Shown: positions 49,614-59,001, numbered from the stretch's first letter. The stretch: DNA of 64,000 nt from Treponema brennaborense (GCA_023666275.1 JAMPCJ010000008.1:62001-126000), one strand, 5' to 3'. Notes: generated from the letters alone by a model not told the origin. Translations and numbers: made by a program.

Positions 49614-52388
49614 TCACTGCTGACTCTCTTTCTGTACTTCTTCGCGCTCTTCTTTCGACTGCATGAATTTCGGATCGAACGCATTCAAGATTCCCGGAAT
49701 TACGGTCATCGCCAAAAACGAACTTGAGAACATTACGATTGCCACGAGAATTCCGATGCAGCGCAGAATCGCGAACTTCGAAAGAACCAGAACCAAAAAT
49801 CCCAAGCCCACGGCGAGCGCGTTTGTCAGAATGCCGTGCCCTGCCACCGCAAACGTTTTGAGCGTAACTTCTTCCACGTCGCGGCTTTGTCCGCGCTGTG
49901 CCTTGTAGCTTTCCATAAAGTGAATCGTGTAGTCGATGCCGATTCCGATTGCGACCGAAGCGATGATGCTCGTAACCCAGTCGAGGCGGATTCCCGTAAA
50001 GCCCATCGTCATAAAGTTCAGAATGATTGTGAACGCAAGCGGAATTGCGCCGATGATTCCCGCCACAGGCGACTTGAACGAAAGCGCGATAATCACGAAA
50101 ACCATCGCGATTGAAAAAATGATGCTCACAAACTGATTCGAAATAACCATTTCCGTCATCGCAAGTTCCATTTCGCCCGTGCCCGTCGGCGTGATTGTGT
50201 AGCCTTCGGGGAAGTGCGTTTCCGCGAATTCCTGCGCGTCGGAAATTATTTTTTTCGTTTCCGCCGTGTTGTGGCTTCGCAGCTGCACCTGCATGCGGAT
50301 TGATTTCGGCGCAAGCTGATCGTCGCTGAAGCGGTCGAGCGAACCGGAATACAAAAGCAGATATTGGCTCACGAGATTTGCCAAGCCCTGATTATCCTTG
50401 GCGGGATATTTTTCCAAATCATACGGCACTTCGTAATACGCAAGTCCGTTGTAGTTCAAAGCCTTTTGCAGTTCCGTCGTCATTCCCTGCACGGTTGCGT
50501 TTTTTCCGCCCGCCGCCGTGTACGCGTCCGCAAAAAGCTTGAGCGCGTCCTGCACGGTAATTTGGCTTTGCAGCGTTTTCGCGTATTCGATATTCGGATC
50601 GATCCAAACTTTTTCGTTCGCGGCATCTTCCGCAGTTTCGGCGGAATCGCCCCAGTCATCGCTTCCCCAGTCGTCGCCGGAATCCGCCCATTCGTCGGAA
50701 GAATCGCCCCAGTCGTCCCAATCGTCTTCCGCAAAATCGCCGCCGAAAGACGCCGCTTCGATTTCCGCCGCGCCGTTCATCGGCACGTGCATCACTTGAT
50801 TCATTCGTTTTACGAACGTGGTGAACGAAACGATTTTGCCGATTTCGGAATATTTTCCGTCGAGATAAAACTGCATGTCGTCCACGGCTTTGAGAATTTC
50901 GGGTTTCGTCATGTCGCCTTTTTCCTGTCCGGAAATCACGAAGTAAAGCGAATTGGAGCCGGCGAAATTTTCATCGACGAATTTCAAGTCTTTGCGGAAT
51001 TCGCTGCTCGCGGGAAAATAATTTACCATCGAAGTGTCGATTATCAGTTTGTTCACGCCCCACACCGAACACGCGACAATCACGACTGCGAAAACCACGA
51101 GGCGCGATTTTGTTCCCGTGAAAAAATGATAAATGTTGTAAAGCGTTTTTCCGTTCGCTTCGTCGGAAGAAATTCCGCCGCGCCGCTTGAGTTCGCGTTC
51201 GAGCTTTGTCTTGACTTTCGCGGAAAGTTTTTGGCCGCGCTTTTTTCCCACGGATTTCAGCGGCGTGAGCAGCAGCATCGCGGGAACAAACGTAATCGAA
51301 AGCAGCAGCGCAAACGCGATGCCGAGCGCCGTGAAAATCGAAAAGCTTTTGAGCGGAATAATCGGGCTTGTTACAAGCGAAATGAATCCCGCAATCGTCG
51401 TAACACCGGCAAGCAGAACCGCCACCCATACATCGCTCAAGCCGGCGCAGACCGCGTCCAAATGTTTTTCGTAGGTCATTTCGCCTTCGGCTTTTTCGAG
51501 GAACGCGTAATAGTGCGTCATCACGTGAATGCCGTATGCGCTTCCGCAGGCAATCAGCGCGACGGGAATGACGCTCGCGATAATCGTGAACTTCACGCCG
51601 AAAAGCGCCATCAAGCCGCACGTCCACACTGTGGACATCAAAACCGTGGCGAGCGGCAGAAGCGTGCCCGAAATCGTGTGGAACGAAAGATACAGCGAAA
51701 CCAAAACCACAAGCACGACAAGCGGAATCAAATTGATTAAATCGCTTATCATAAATTCCATGGCGTTATCGCTCAAAACCGGATCGCCGAAAAACCGCGC
51801 TTCCAGATTGTGCCCTTTGATTTCTTCCGCAGTGATTTTGCGCACTTCATTCAAAAGCGCAACCTGTTCCCTCGGCGTCAGCGAAGGATCCAGCGTCGCG
51901 GCAACTTGCGCGGCAGTGAACGTGTCGTCGATAACGACGCGGTTGTACATATCCTGCCAGTCGACGATTTTTTCTTTTATCGACTTGATGTCGTTCGCAG
52001 TGCCCGCATAATCGTCGTCCACGATTTTGCCCGCCGCAAGTCCGCCGTCCAGCGAATACACGAAATCGATGTTCGAAACGGAATCGAGCGATTCGATTCC
52101 TTCGAGATTTTCCACGCGTTCCGAAATTTTTTGAATTACGCTGATGTATTCCGGCGTCAGAATCGTGGATTTGTCATGCGCCTCAAGAGAAATTCCGAGC
52201 GAAAGCATGCTGCCGAACTGCTCTTCGGTTTCGAGAAGAGTTTTGTAGGAATCGCTTTTTGTCGGCATGTAAACGCGCACGCTGTTTTCGATAAAAACCG
52301 AAGCGAGCGGAAGCGCAAGCGCGACCGTAATCGCGGCGCAGACAAAAACGATAAGTTTTGGATGTTTGAGAAAATTCCTCATAGACAT
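49614..52388 (-). CDS. MMPL/RND-superfamily transporter
   Basis: 924 residues from ATG 52388 (GCGAGG upstream); an earlier TTG would overlap the operator palindrome. Two halves each begin with one membrane helix and a large periplasmic loop, then five helices (about twelve in total), as in MMPL proteins: GSAYGIHVMTHYYAFLE and IGIGIDYTIHFMESYKAQRG are the paired TM segments. The second periplasmic loop has an inserted Trp/Asp-rich stretch (nt 50634-50752; DDWDDWGDSSDEWADSGDDW). It heads an operon with the LolA-like protein, barrel and ArsR regulator. Likely exports a lipid or lipoprotein; substrate unknown. Confidence 0.9.
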   Translation of the reverse strand: MSMRNFLKHPKLIVFVCAAITVALALPLASVFIENSVRVYMPTKSDSYKTLLETEEQFGSMLSLGISLEAHDKSTILTPEYISVIQKISERVENLEGIESLDSVSNIDFVYSLDGGLAAGKIVDDDYAGTANDIKSIKEKIVDWQDMYNRVVIDDTFTAAQVAATLDPSLTPREQVALLNEVRKITAEEIKGHNLEARFFGDPVLSDNAMEFMISDLINLIPLVVLVVLVSLYLSFHTISGTLLPLATVLMSTVWTCGLMALFGVKFTIIASVIPVALIACGSAYGIHVMTHYYAFLEKAEGEMTYEKHLDAVCAGLSDVWVAVLLAGVTTIAGFISLVTSPIIPLKSFSIFTALGIAFALLLSITFVPAMLLLTPLKSVGKKRGQKLSAKVKTKLERELKRRGGISSDEANGKTLYNIYHFFTGTKSRLVVFAVVIVACSVWGVNKLIIDTSMVNYFPASSEFRKDLKFVDENFAGSNSLYFVISGQEKGDMTKPEILKAVDDMQFYLDGKYSEIGKIVSFTTFVKRMNQVMHVPMNGAAEIEAASFGGDFAEDDWDDWGDSSDEWADSGDDWGSDDWGDSAETAEDAANEKVWIDPNIEYAKTLQSQITVQDALKLFADAYTAAGGKNATVQGMTTELQKALNYNGLAYYEVPYDLEKYPAKDNQGLANLVSQYLLLYSGSLDRFSDDQLAPKSIRMQVQLRSHNTAETKKIISDAQEFAETHFPEGYTITPTGTGEMELAMTEMVISNQFVSIIFSIAMVFVIIALSFKSPVAGIIGAIPLAFTIILNFMTMGFTGIRLDWVTSIIASVAIGIGIDYTIHFMESYKAQRGQSRDVEEVTLKTFAVAGHGILTNALAVGLGFLVLVLSKFAILRCIGILVAIVMFSSSFLAMTVIPGILNAFDPKFMQSKEEREEVQKESQQ

Positions 52389-52423
52389 AAAACCAAACCT
52401 CGCAAAAAGTTTATTAGTTTGTT

Positions 52424-52441
52424 TGTTCAAGTATTTGAACA
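52424..52441. promoter_or_regulatory. 18-bp operator-like palindrome at the MMPL start site
   Basis: TGTTCAAGTATTTGAACA, perfect 7-bp arms with a 4-bp centre, placed over the predicted transcription start of the operon. Typical of a dimeric repressor site, for example of TetR type; no such regulator is encoded nearby, though the operon's own ArsR-type protein is a candidate. Confidence 0.6.
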
Positions 52442-52448
52442 GATAAAC

Positions 52449-52476
52449 AGTTTATTGAATCGGAAAATTTTGTCAA
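52449..52476 (-). promoter_or_regulatory. Promoter of the MMPL operon
   Basis: On the minus strand TTGACA (52476-52471), 16 bp, TAAACT (52454-52449). Predicted start near 52442, leader about 54 nt. Confidence 0.6.
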
Positions 52477-52560
52477 GAGGCTGCCGCCGTGGTTTGCCGC
52501 TTTGAAAAATAAACAGACGCCGCAAACAAAAATTCCGCGGAATTTTTTTCTACAAGACTC

Positions 52561-52655
52561 TTGTTAGTTACTAACAAACATCTTGTCAGCTGCTAACAAG
52601 CGGCTTGTCAGTTACTAACAAGTGATTTGTTAGTAGCTGATGAACTTCTTGTCAG
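52561..52655. repeat. Array of 17-bp palindromes at exact 22-bp period
   Basis: Units TTGTTAG-N3-CTAACAA at 52561, 52583, 52605 and 52627 (last right arm degenerate) and a half unit at 52649. The period is exactly 22 bp throughout; a degenerate CTACAAG at 52550 may be an earlier half unit. It lies 85 bp upstream of the MMPL -35 box. Confidence 0.85.
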
Positions 52656-52820
52656 CGCGGAAACGAACGGTTTTTTGCGGAAAGATTAGTCTGTTTTGCT
52701 GCTTCTGCTTCCTCTTCAAAAAAAATTGCGTTTTTTGCTGAGCTTTTTCCATGACAAATTCTTGCTCATTTTCGGAACAACTCTTTTACGGAGCGTTACA
52801 AGGAAGCAGTGTTCGAGCCG

Positions 52821-52960
52821 ACGGCGCCTCGGTCGGCACTTGGAGCGAATGCGGTTGAGGCGCCGTTAGCGGACATCAAATTGTATCGAAGACGTGCACA
52901 CGGCTTCGAGCCAACGGCGCCGCATAACGCCTATGAACTGCGATAACTGCCTGCGCCGTT
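52821..52960. repeat. Two GGCGCC hairpin units before lysS
   Basis: Units 52821-52867 and 52913-52960. The second ends 4 bp before the -35 box of lysS. The rest of 52656-52820 has no feature I can support. Confidence 0.75.
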
Positions 52961-52963
52961 ATC

Positions 52964-52992
52964 TGTACAATGATTCCGGAATCGGCTATAAT
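52964..52992 (+). promoter_or_regulatory. Promoter of lysS, predicted leaderless
   Basis: TGTACA (52964-52969), 17 bp, consensus TATAAT (52987-52992). The ATG is at 53001, only 8 bases after the -10 box, so the transcript would begin at or within two bases of the start codon. No Shine-Dalgarno is present. Confidence 0.65.
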
Positions 52993-53000
52993 AGCGCCCT

Positions 53001-54629
53001 ATGAATACTAATACAGCAAACACGCCCGATGCGGCGCTTGTGCATTGGGCGGATCAAACTGCCGAAAAAATTATACGGGAGCGCGGCGAACTCGATGTGT
53101 ATACCTGCGCTTCGGGAATTACGCCGTCGGGGACTGTTCATATAGGAAACTTTCGGGAAATCATTTCCGTGGATCTTGTCGTGCGCGCACTTCGCCGCCG
53201 CGGCAAGCATGTCCGCTTTATTTATTCCTGGGATGATTACGATGTGTTCCGCAAAGTGCCTAAAAATATGCCGCAGCCGGAAGTCCTTGAAAAATATCTG
53301 CGCTTTCCCATTACGATGGTGCCGGATACAACCGGACGGGACGCTTCGTATGCGCGGCACCACGAAGTCGATGTGGAACAAACGCTGCCTGCGGTCGGCA
53401 TTCATCCCGAATTTTTGTATCAGTCCGAACGCTACCGCGCCAATATGTACGCGGAAGGCATGAAGCAGGCGCTGCAGAACCGCACTGTAATAAAAGAATG
53501 CCTGAACCATTATCGGGACGACGCGCATAAAATTCCCGCGGATGAAGAATACTGGCCGGTTGCCGCTTTCTGTGCGAAATGCAGCAAAGACACCACCGTT
53601 ATTGACGGCTACGACGGAGAGTACGGCGTTTCCTATCACTGCGAAAGCTGCGGGCATTCCGAAACCGCGGATTTGCGCACGGCAAAAGAACTGAAACTCG
53701 GCTGGCGTGTCGACTGGCCGATGCGCTGGCAGTACGAACACACGGTATTCGAACCTGCCGGCAAAGATCATCACAGCCAAGGCGGCTCGTTTGATACGGC
53801 GCGTCTTGTTTCCGACAAAATATATCATTGGCAGGCGCCGGTTTCTTTCCGCTACGATTTTATCGGCACAAAAGGCGTTCCCGGCAAAATGTCTTCGTCT
53901 TCCGGGCAGGTGATAAGTTTGCAGGACGTGCTCCGCGTTTATCAGCCCGAAGTTGTCCGCTATTTGTTCGCCGGCACGCGTCCGAATACGGAATTTTCGA
54001 TCAGCTTCGATCTCGACGTGATAAAAACCTATGAGGATTACGATAAAACCGAACGCATTGTCTGGGGGCTGGAAAAAGCGAAAAACGACGAAGTGTACGC
54101 GAAAGAGCGGCGCATTTACGAATTGAGCCAAATCGATGACGGAATGCCGAGCGTGATGCCGTATCAGCTTGCGTTCCGCCATCTTTGCAATATGCTGCAA
54201 ACCAATTCCGGCAATATCGATGCGGTTATCGCTTCGCTGCCGGACGTCAAAAAAGAACAGGAAGCTTGTCTGCGCCGCCGCTGCGAGTGCGCCCGGCATT
54301 GGATTACGGAATGCGCGCCGGAAGATTTTCGGTTTGCGCTCAAAGATCCTGCTGCGCCGGATTTTGTCAAAGCGGAAGTTTCCGGCGGCTGCCTTGCGGC
54401 AATCCGCAAAATTTACGACGAAATTCTGCCGGCAATGGACACGCTCGAAGAAAAGCCGCTTTCGGAAGCGGTGTACGCCGCCGCGAATGACTGCGGCATC
54501 GAGCCGAAACAGCTGTTTACCGCGATGTATCAAGTTTTAATCGGAAAAAATCAAGGTCCGCGGCTTGCCGGCTTTATGAAAATCATCGGGCGTCCGCGGC
54601 TTGCCGCTTTGCTTGAAACGTGTTTCTGA
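53001..54629 (+). CDS. lysS: Class I lysyl-tRNA synthetase
   Basis: Charges tRNA-Lys using the class I (archaeal-type) fold, known from archaea and from spirochaetes and few other bacteria. 542 residues: HIGH-type motif HIGN (47-50), KMSKS-type motif GKMSSSSG (from about 295), and a four-Cys zinc site (CAKCSKD, then CESCG). Length is usual for LysRS1. It is not related to the class II LysRS of E. coli. It stands alone with its own promoter; pyk follows after 42 nt. Confidence 0.95.
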   Translation: MNTNTANTPDAALVHWADQTAEKIIRERGELDVYTCASGITPSGTVHIGNFREIISVDLVVRALRRRGKHVRFIYSWDDYDVFRKVPKNMPQPEVLEKYLRFPITMVPDTTGRDASYARHHEVDVEQTLPAVGIHPEFLYQSERYRANMYAEGMKQALQNRTVIKECLNHYRDDAHKIPADEEYWPVAAFCAKCSKDTTVIDGYDGEYGVSYHCESCGHSETADLRTAKELKLGWRVDWPMRWQYEHTVFEPAGKDHHSQGGSFDTARLVSDKIYHWQAPVSFRYDFIGTKGVPGKMSSSSGQVISLQDVLRVYQPEVVRYLFAGTRPNTEFSISFDLDVIKTYEDYDKTERIVWGLEKAKNDEVYAKERRIYELSQIDDGMPSVMPYQLAFRHLCNMLQTNSGNIDAVIASLPDVKKEQEACLRRRCECARHWITECAPEDFRFALKDPAAPDFVKAEVSGGCLAAIRKIYDEILPAMDTLEEKPLSEAVYAAANDCGIEPKQLFTAMYQVLIGKNQGPRLAGFMKIIGRPRLAALLETCF

Positions 54630-54671
54630 AAACCGATTTTTCGGGCGCGGATAATTATTTTGAGATCGAGT

Positions 54672-56462
54672 ATGTTTTTAAGAAAAACCAAAATTGTTTG
54701 TTCGATGGGTCCTGCCGTTGACAGCGACGAAATCACGGAAGAATTGATTCTTGCGGGAATGAATGTCGCGCGCTTCAATTTTTCGCACGGCAGTCATGAA
54801 GAACACGGCATGCGGATGGAACGCGTGCGCAGACTGGCGGAAAAAACGGGCTGCCCCGTCGCGCTGATGATGGATACAAAAGGTCCCGAAATCAGAAGCG
54901 GCGTTGTTGCCGGAAACGGAACTGTTTCCGTGGAAGAAGGGGAGCGCGTTTTGGTAACAGCCGGCGGCGAACCGGTAACCGGCAAAACGGAAAACGCGCC
55001 CGCGCGCATTTCCGTAAGCTGGAAAGATTTGCCGCGCCGCGTTTCTGCCGGCGTAAAAATTCTGATAGCCGACGGTCTTCTCGAACTCGAAGTTATGTCT
55101 TCCGACGGAGAAACGGTCGTATGCGAGGCGCGCAATTCCGCGGTTATCGGCAGCAAAAAAAATGTCAATTTGATCGGAATCCATGCGGGGCTTCCCATTA
55201 TGAGCGATATCGATAAAGCCGACATCGCCTTTGCCGCGAAAATGAATGCCGATTTTGTCGCCGCAAGTTTTGTCAGTTTTGCCGCCGAAGTCGATGAAAT
55301 CAGATCGTATATCGCGTCGCTGAATTCGCAGATGCGGATTATTGCCAAAATCGAAAACGAAGAAGGCTTGAACAATATCAAGGAAATCATTGCCGCCGCA
55401 GACGGCATTATGGTTGCGCGCGGAGATCTCGGCGTGCAGCTGCCGACGGAACGCATTCCGCTGGCGCAGAAATATATCATTGCCGAATGCCGCAAAGCAG
55501 GAAAACCTGTCATCACCGCGACGCAGATGCTTGATTCGATGATTGTCAATCCGCGTCCGACGCGTGCGGAACTGACGGATGTGGCAAATGCCGTTTTCGA
55601 CGGCACGGATGCGGTTATGCTTTCCGGAGAAACGGCAAACGGCGCCTGGCCTGTCGAATCCGTGAAAACAATGGCGCGCATCGCTGCGGCAATCGAAGAA
55701 TCTTCCGAGTACTGCCGCCGCATAAAGGCTGACTGTCCCGATGCGGCGGACTGCGCCGATATCGGGCAGATAATGGCGCGCATGGCGTACATGACGGCGG
55801 ATCAAATCCATGCGGCGTCGATTATTACGCCGACTTTGCGCGGCAACACGGCGCGTATGATAAGCACTTTCCGTCCGCAGCAGCTGATTATTGCGGTTAC
55901 GCCGTATCCTTCTGTTCAGCGGCAGCTGATGCTGAATTGGGGCGTTGTGCCGTTTTTGTGCAAAATTGCGGATGATTCCGAAGAAATGCTTCAAAATGCG
56001 GTGAAAACGGCGCTCGATACGGGCGCGGTGCGGATTTCCGACAAAATCGTTATGTGCGCGGGAATTCCGCTTTCGAATCCCGTTATGGTAAATACGGTGC
56101 GCGTTCTGCACGTCGGAAATGTGCTTGTCCGCGGCAGCATCGGCAGCGGTTCCGGCGGTAATTTCCGCGCGGCGGGACGCATCGTAAAAGCTTCTTCCGC
56201 GGAAGAAGCCTACGGCGGGCTTCGCCGGAAAAAAGGCGAAATCCTTTTGTGTCCGCAGCTTGACGAAAGTTACGTGCCGCTGCTGCGCCTTGTTGACGGC
56301 GTTATCTGCGAACGATCCGGCAGTTTTTCGGAAATGCTGCCGCTTATCAATCCTCGGCTTGTCTGGATAGCCGATGTTCCCGACGCGATGAAAATATTGG
56401 AAAACGGACTTTCCGTTACCGTAGACGGAAAAGAATTGCTTGTGTATGAAGGCGTTGTCTGA
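54672..56462 (+). CDS. pyk: Pyruvate kinase with C-terminal PEP-utiliser-like extension
   Basis: Converts PEP and ADP to pyruvate and ATP. ATG 54672 gives 596 residues starting MFLRKTKIVCSMGP; only a weak GAG precedes. Signatures: ARFNFSHGS, MMDTKGPEIRSG, KIENEEGLNNI, VARGDLGVQLP, ITATQMLDSMI. After the usual end near residue 480 comes an extra domain of about 110 residues (GRIVKASSAEEAYGGL, ERSGSFSEM), like the PEP-utilising-enzyme-type extension of some Bacillus pyruvate kinases. A weak GATAAT (54650-54655) may be a -10 box. Confidence 0.94.
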   Translation: MFLRKTKIVCSMGPAVDSDEITEELILAGMNVARFNFSHGSHEEHGMRMERVRRLAEKTGCPVALMMDTKGPEIRSGVVAGNGTVSVEEGERVLVTAGGEPVTGKTENAPARISVSWKDLPRRVSAGVKILIADGLLELEVMSSDGETVVCEARNSAVIGSKKNVNLIGIHAGLPIMSDIDKADIAFAAKMNADFVAASFVSFAAEVDEIRSYIASLNSQMRIIAKIENEEGLNNIKEIIAAADGIMVARGDLGVQLPTERIPLAQKYIIAECRKAGKPVITATQMLDSMIVNPRPTRAELTDVANAVFDGTDAVMLSGETANGAWPVESVKTMARIAAAIEESSEYCRRIKADCPDAADCADIGQIMARMAYMTADQIHAASIITPTLRGNTARMISTFRPQQLIIAVTPYPSVQRQLMLNWGVVPFLCKIADDSEEMLQNAVKTALDTGAVRISDKIVMCAGIPLSNPVMVNTVRVLHVGNVLVRGSIGSGSGGNFRAAGRIVKASSAEEAYGGLRRKKGEILLCPQLDESYVPLLRLVDGVICERSGSFSEMLPLINPRLVWIADVPDAMKILENGLSVTVDGKELLVYEGVV

Positions 56463-56521
56463 TGCCTGCGATGCGTGCTCGTAGTTTGCCGCTTATCGGG
56501 GCGTATCGGCGGCTGCCGATT

Positions 56522-58945
56522 TCATGAATGCGGAAGATGACGTTTCGGCAGTTCCGGCAGCAAGGTGAGCGTGAGCAGCGCGCAAATCTGCATGATGACG
56601 GCGATAACCGCGCCTGTTTTTTGAAGTACAGCCAAATCTGATAAACACAGCGCGAAAAAACCTGCGCCGACGGTTATTGAATTTATCATAATGCTGCGGC
56701 TTGTTTCCGAAGTTTCTTGTATTGCCGCGTTCCGCATACATTGCCGCCGCTTCTCCGAACGCCGGCTTGCCATGACATGAATGCCGTAATCTATGCCGAC
56801 GCCGGCAGCAAGCGGCGGAATAAAGCTCGTGAATAAGTCAAGCCGTAGATTTGCGGCTGCCATGAGTGCGCAGCAAAGCGCAGTCGAAAACAGCATCGGT
56901 ACGGATGTTATGATTCCTGCCCGAATCGATTTGAATGCCGCTGCCAAAATAAACGTTATGCAGCATAATGAAAAAGACAAACTGATAAGCTGATTCGGAA
57001 TAATCATGGCTGTCATGTCATATTCAAGAGCGGCATTGCCGCTGTATTCAATCGTATATCCGTCGGGAAAATGCTGCTCCGCAAACAGCTGCGCGCCGCT
57101 GATTATGCGCCCGACCGCCGCGGCGCCGGACGTTTTCAGCTGAATGAGCATCCGCATCGATGAGGGAGCTTCGCTGTTGTCCGTGAAACCGTCGGAAATG
57201 CCGCCGAACAGCGAAAGATAATCCGTTATCAGTTTTTTCAATTCGTTCATCGATGTCAGTCCGTATTTTTCCGGAACAGACGGAATTTCGCAAAAAGAAT
57301 CGCTTCCGTTTGATTTGCCGGCATTTTTTGCGCTTTTCGCGGCGCCGCTGAAAACCTGCACCGATTCATTGATGCGTTTGATAAACGTTGCCGGCGATAT
57401 GATTTTTCCTATGCTTTCGTTCGATTCGTCAAGATATAAGCGAAGTTCGTCAAGCGCCGTAAGTATTGCGGGATCCGCCATGCCGCCTTTTTCCGTGCTG
57501 CTCACAATTAAGTATAAGCTGTCGGCGCCGCAAAAACGGGTGTTCATAATTTCCATAGTTTGCCGCAAACTGTTGTTCCGCGGAAAATACGTGATAAACG
57601 AATTTTCAATGCGGAGATATTTTATGCCGCACAAAGAAATTATGCCGACGGCTATGCAGAATGCCGCAGTGCGTTTTTGCGTACCGCAGCAAAAGCGGCG
57701 CATTCCGCACAGCGCTCTTTTTATCGAATTAAAAACGGTGCCTGCGGCATTTTTCGTATCTGTGCCGTTTTTGCGATGAATATTTTTGTTCGTTTTGCGG
57801 ATTTCGAGCGGCATGACACTTAAGCATGCCGGTATGAATGTAACGGAAATAATCATCGCCGAAAAAATGCCGACTGCCGTAAATGCCGCAAAATTCCGCA
57901 GCGCCGGCAGCGTGTTCATGACAGAAGCAGTAAATCCCGCCATTGTCGTGAATCCCGCAAGCATAATTGCGTTTCGTGTCTGCGACACTGCGCGGAGTAC
58001 TGCCGTGCATTTTATGTCCGCCGTTTTTCCGCTTCCCGAAATTATTTCCGTTTCTCTGCTGCGCATTTCGCCGTAAAAACGGTTGATGATATGAATGCCG
58101 TAAGCCTGTCCTGTTGCTATGATTGCAACGGGAATCAACGTCGACACCGGCGTAAACGGAATTTTGCACAGCGTCATAATGCCGACAGTCCAGCAGGAAC
58201 TCATCAATACTGTTATGAACGGCAGCAGCGTTCCGCAAAATGTTTTGAACGAAAAAAACAAACACAGCAGTACCGTCAGCACGGCAGCCGGTAGTACTGC
58301 TGCAATGTCGTGCCGAATGCACAGCTGCGTCATTTCGTCTGCTGCGGGATTTCCCGCGAATTGCGCGGAAGTATCCGGCAGCAGCAGGGCATTTACTGTT
58401 TCGCGGATATCATTCAAAAGCGACTGAAGCTGACCGCCGCTCAAGCCCGAAATCGGCGCTGCAATAATCTGCGCGCTTCTGCCGTCATCGGACAGCAGCA
58501 TGCGTCCGTATAATTCATGCCAGCTGCCGATACGCGAAAGAACCTCGTCAATTTGTTCTTTTTCTCCGGAAAAATCCGGCGGAACAAGTTTTGTTATCGG
58601 TCCGTTTGTGCCGTCGACGGAAATAAAATCCATGCCGGCAAGCGATATGACGCCGCGGACATATTTTATTTTTTCCAGCTTGGCGGTGATGTTCCGCAGC
58701 ATTCGGATATGCTGTTTTGTCAAAAGCGTCGAAGCGCTTGTTTCCAAAATAATGCAAATCAGATTGTCGGAACCGAATAATTTTTCCATGCGGATCGACC
58801 GTTCATAAGACGGATGATTGTGCGGAAAAAATGATCTGATGCCGGTATCAAATGACAATTTAGGCAGCTGAAATGCGAAGTATGCCGTAATAAGCAGGCA
58901 TACGGCAATAACTGTCGGATGATGCGGAAAATAAGAGCGCTTCAT
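56522..58945 (-). CDS. Second MMPL/RND-superfamily transporter
   Basis: 807 residues, paralogous to the larger transporter at 49.6-52.4 kb: both start with one helix and a FFPHNHPSYERS-like or corresponding periplasmic segment, and share GQAYGIHIINRFYGEM and AGVGIDYGIHVMASRRSE. This copy lacks the Trp/Asp-rich insert and the LolA-like and barrel partners. About twelve membrane helices. No clear Shine-Dalgarno before the ATG. Substrate unknown; convergent with pyk across 59 nt. Confidence 0.88.
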   Translation of the reverse strand: MKRSYFPHHPTVIAVCLLITAYFAFQLPKLSFDTGIRSFFPHNHPSYERSIRMEKLFGSDNLICIILETSASTLLTKQHIRMLRNITAKLEKIKYVRGVISLAGMDFISVDGTNGPITKLVPPDFSGEKEQIDEVLSRIGSWHELYGRMLLSDDGRSAQIIAAPISGLSGGQLQSLLNDIRETVNALLLPDTSAQFAGNPAADEMTQLCIRHDIAAVLPAAVLTVLLCLFFSFKTFCGTLLPFITVLMSSCWTVGIMTLCKIPFTPVSTLIPVAIIATGQAYGIHIINRFYGEMRSRETEIISGSGKTADIKCTAVLRAVSQTRNAIMLAGFTTMAGFTASVMNTLPALRNFAAFTAVGIFSAMIISVTFIPACLSVMPLEIRKTNKNIHRKNGTDTKNAAGTVFNSIKRALCGMRRFCCGTQKRTAAFCIAVGIISLCGIKYLRIENSFITYFPRNNSLRQTMEIMNTRFCGADSLYLIVSSTEKGGMADPAILTALDELRLYLDESNESIGKIISPATFIKRINESVQVFSGAAKSAKNAGKSNGSDSFCEIPSVPEKYGLTSMNELKKLITDYLSLFGGISDGFTDNSEAPSSMRMLIQLKTSGAAAVGRIISGAQLFAEQHFPDGYTIEYSGNAALEYDMTAMIIPNQLISLSFSLCCITFILAAAFKSIRAGIITSVPMLFSTALCCALMAAANLRLDLFTSFIPPLAAGVGIDYGIHVMASRRSEKRRQCMRNAAIQETSETSRSIMINSITVGAGFFALCLSDLAVLQKTGAVIAVIMQICALLTLTLLPELPKRHLPHS

Positions 58946-59001
58946 GGCAATGTGTTTTGATGCATGCGGTTAAAAAGATATATTCGGCAGTTTCTGCTTT
59001 G

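Noticed and set aside
52986-54533. Long open frame on the minus strand opposite lysS
   Set aside because: It is the antisense shadow of a highly conserved synthetase gene and its translation is Arg/His/Phe-rich with no family pattern. Similar antisense frames across rpoC, tuf, pyk, secA and the LRR gene were dropped for the same reason.
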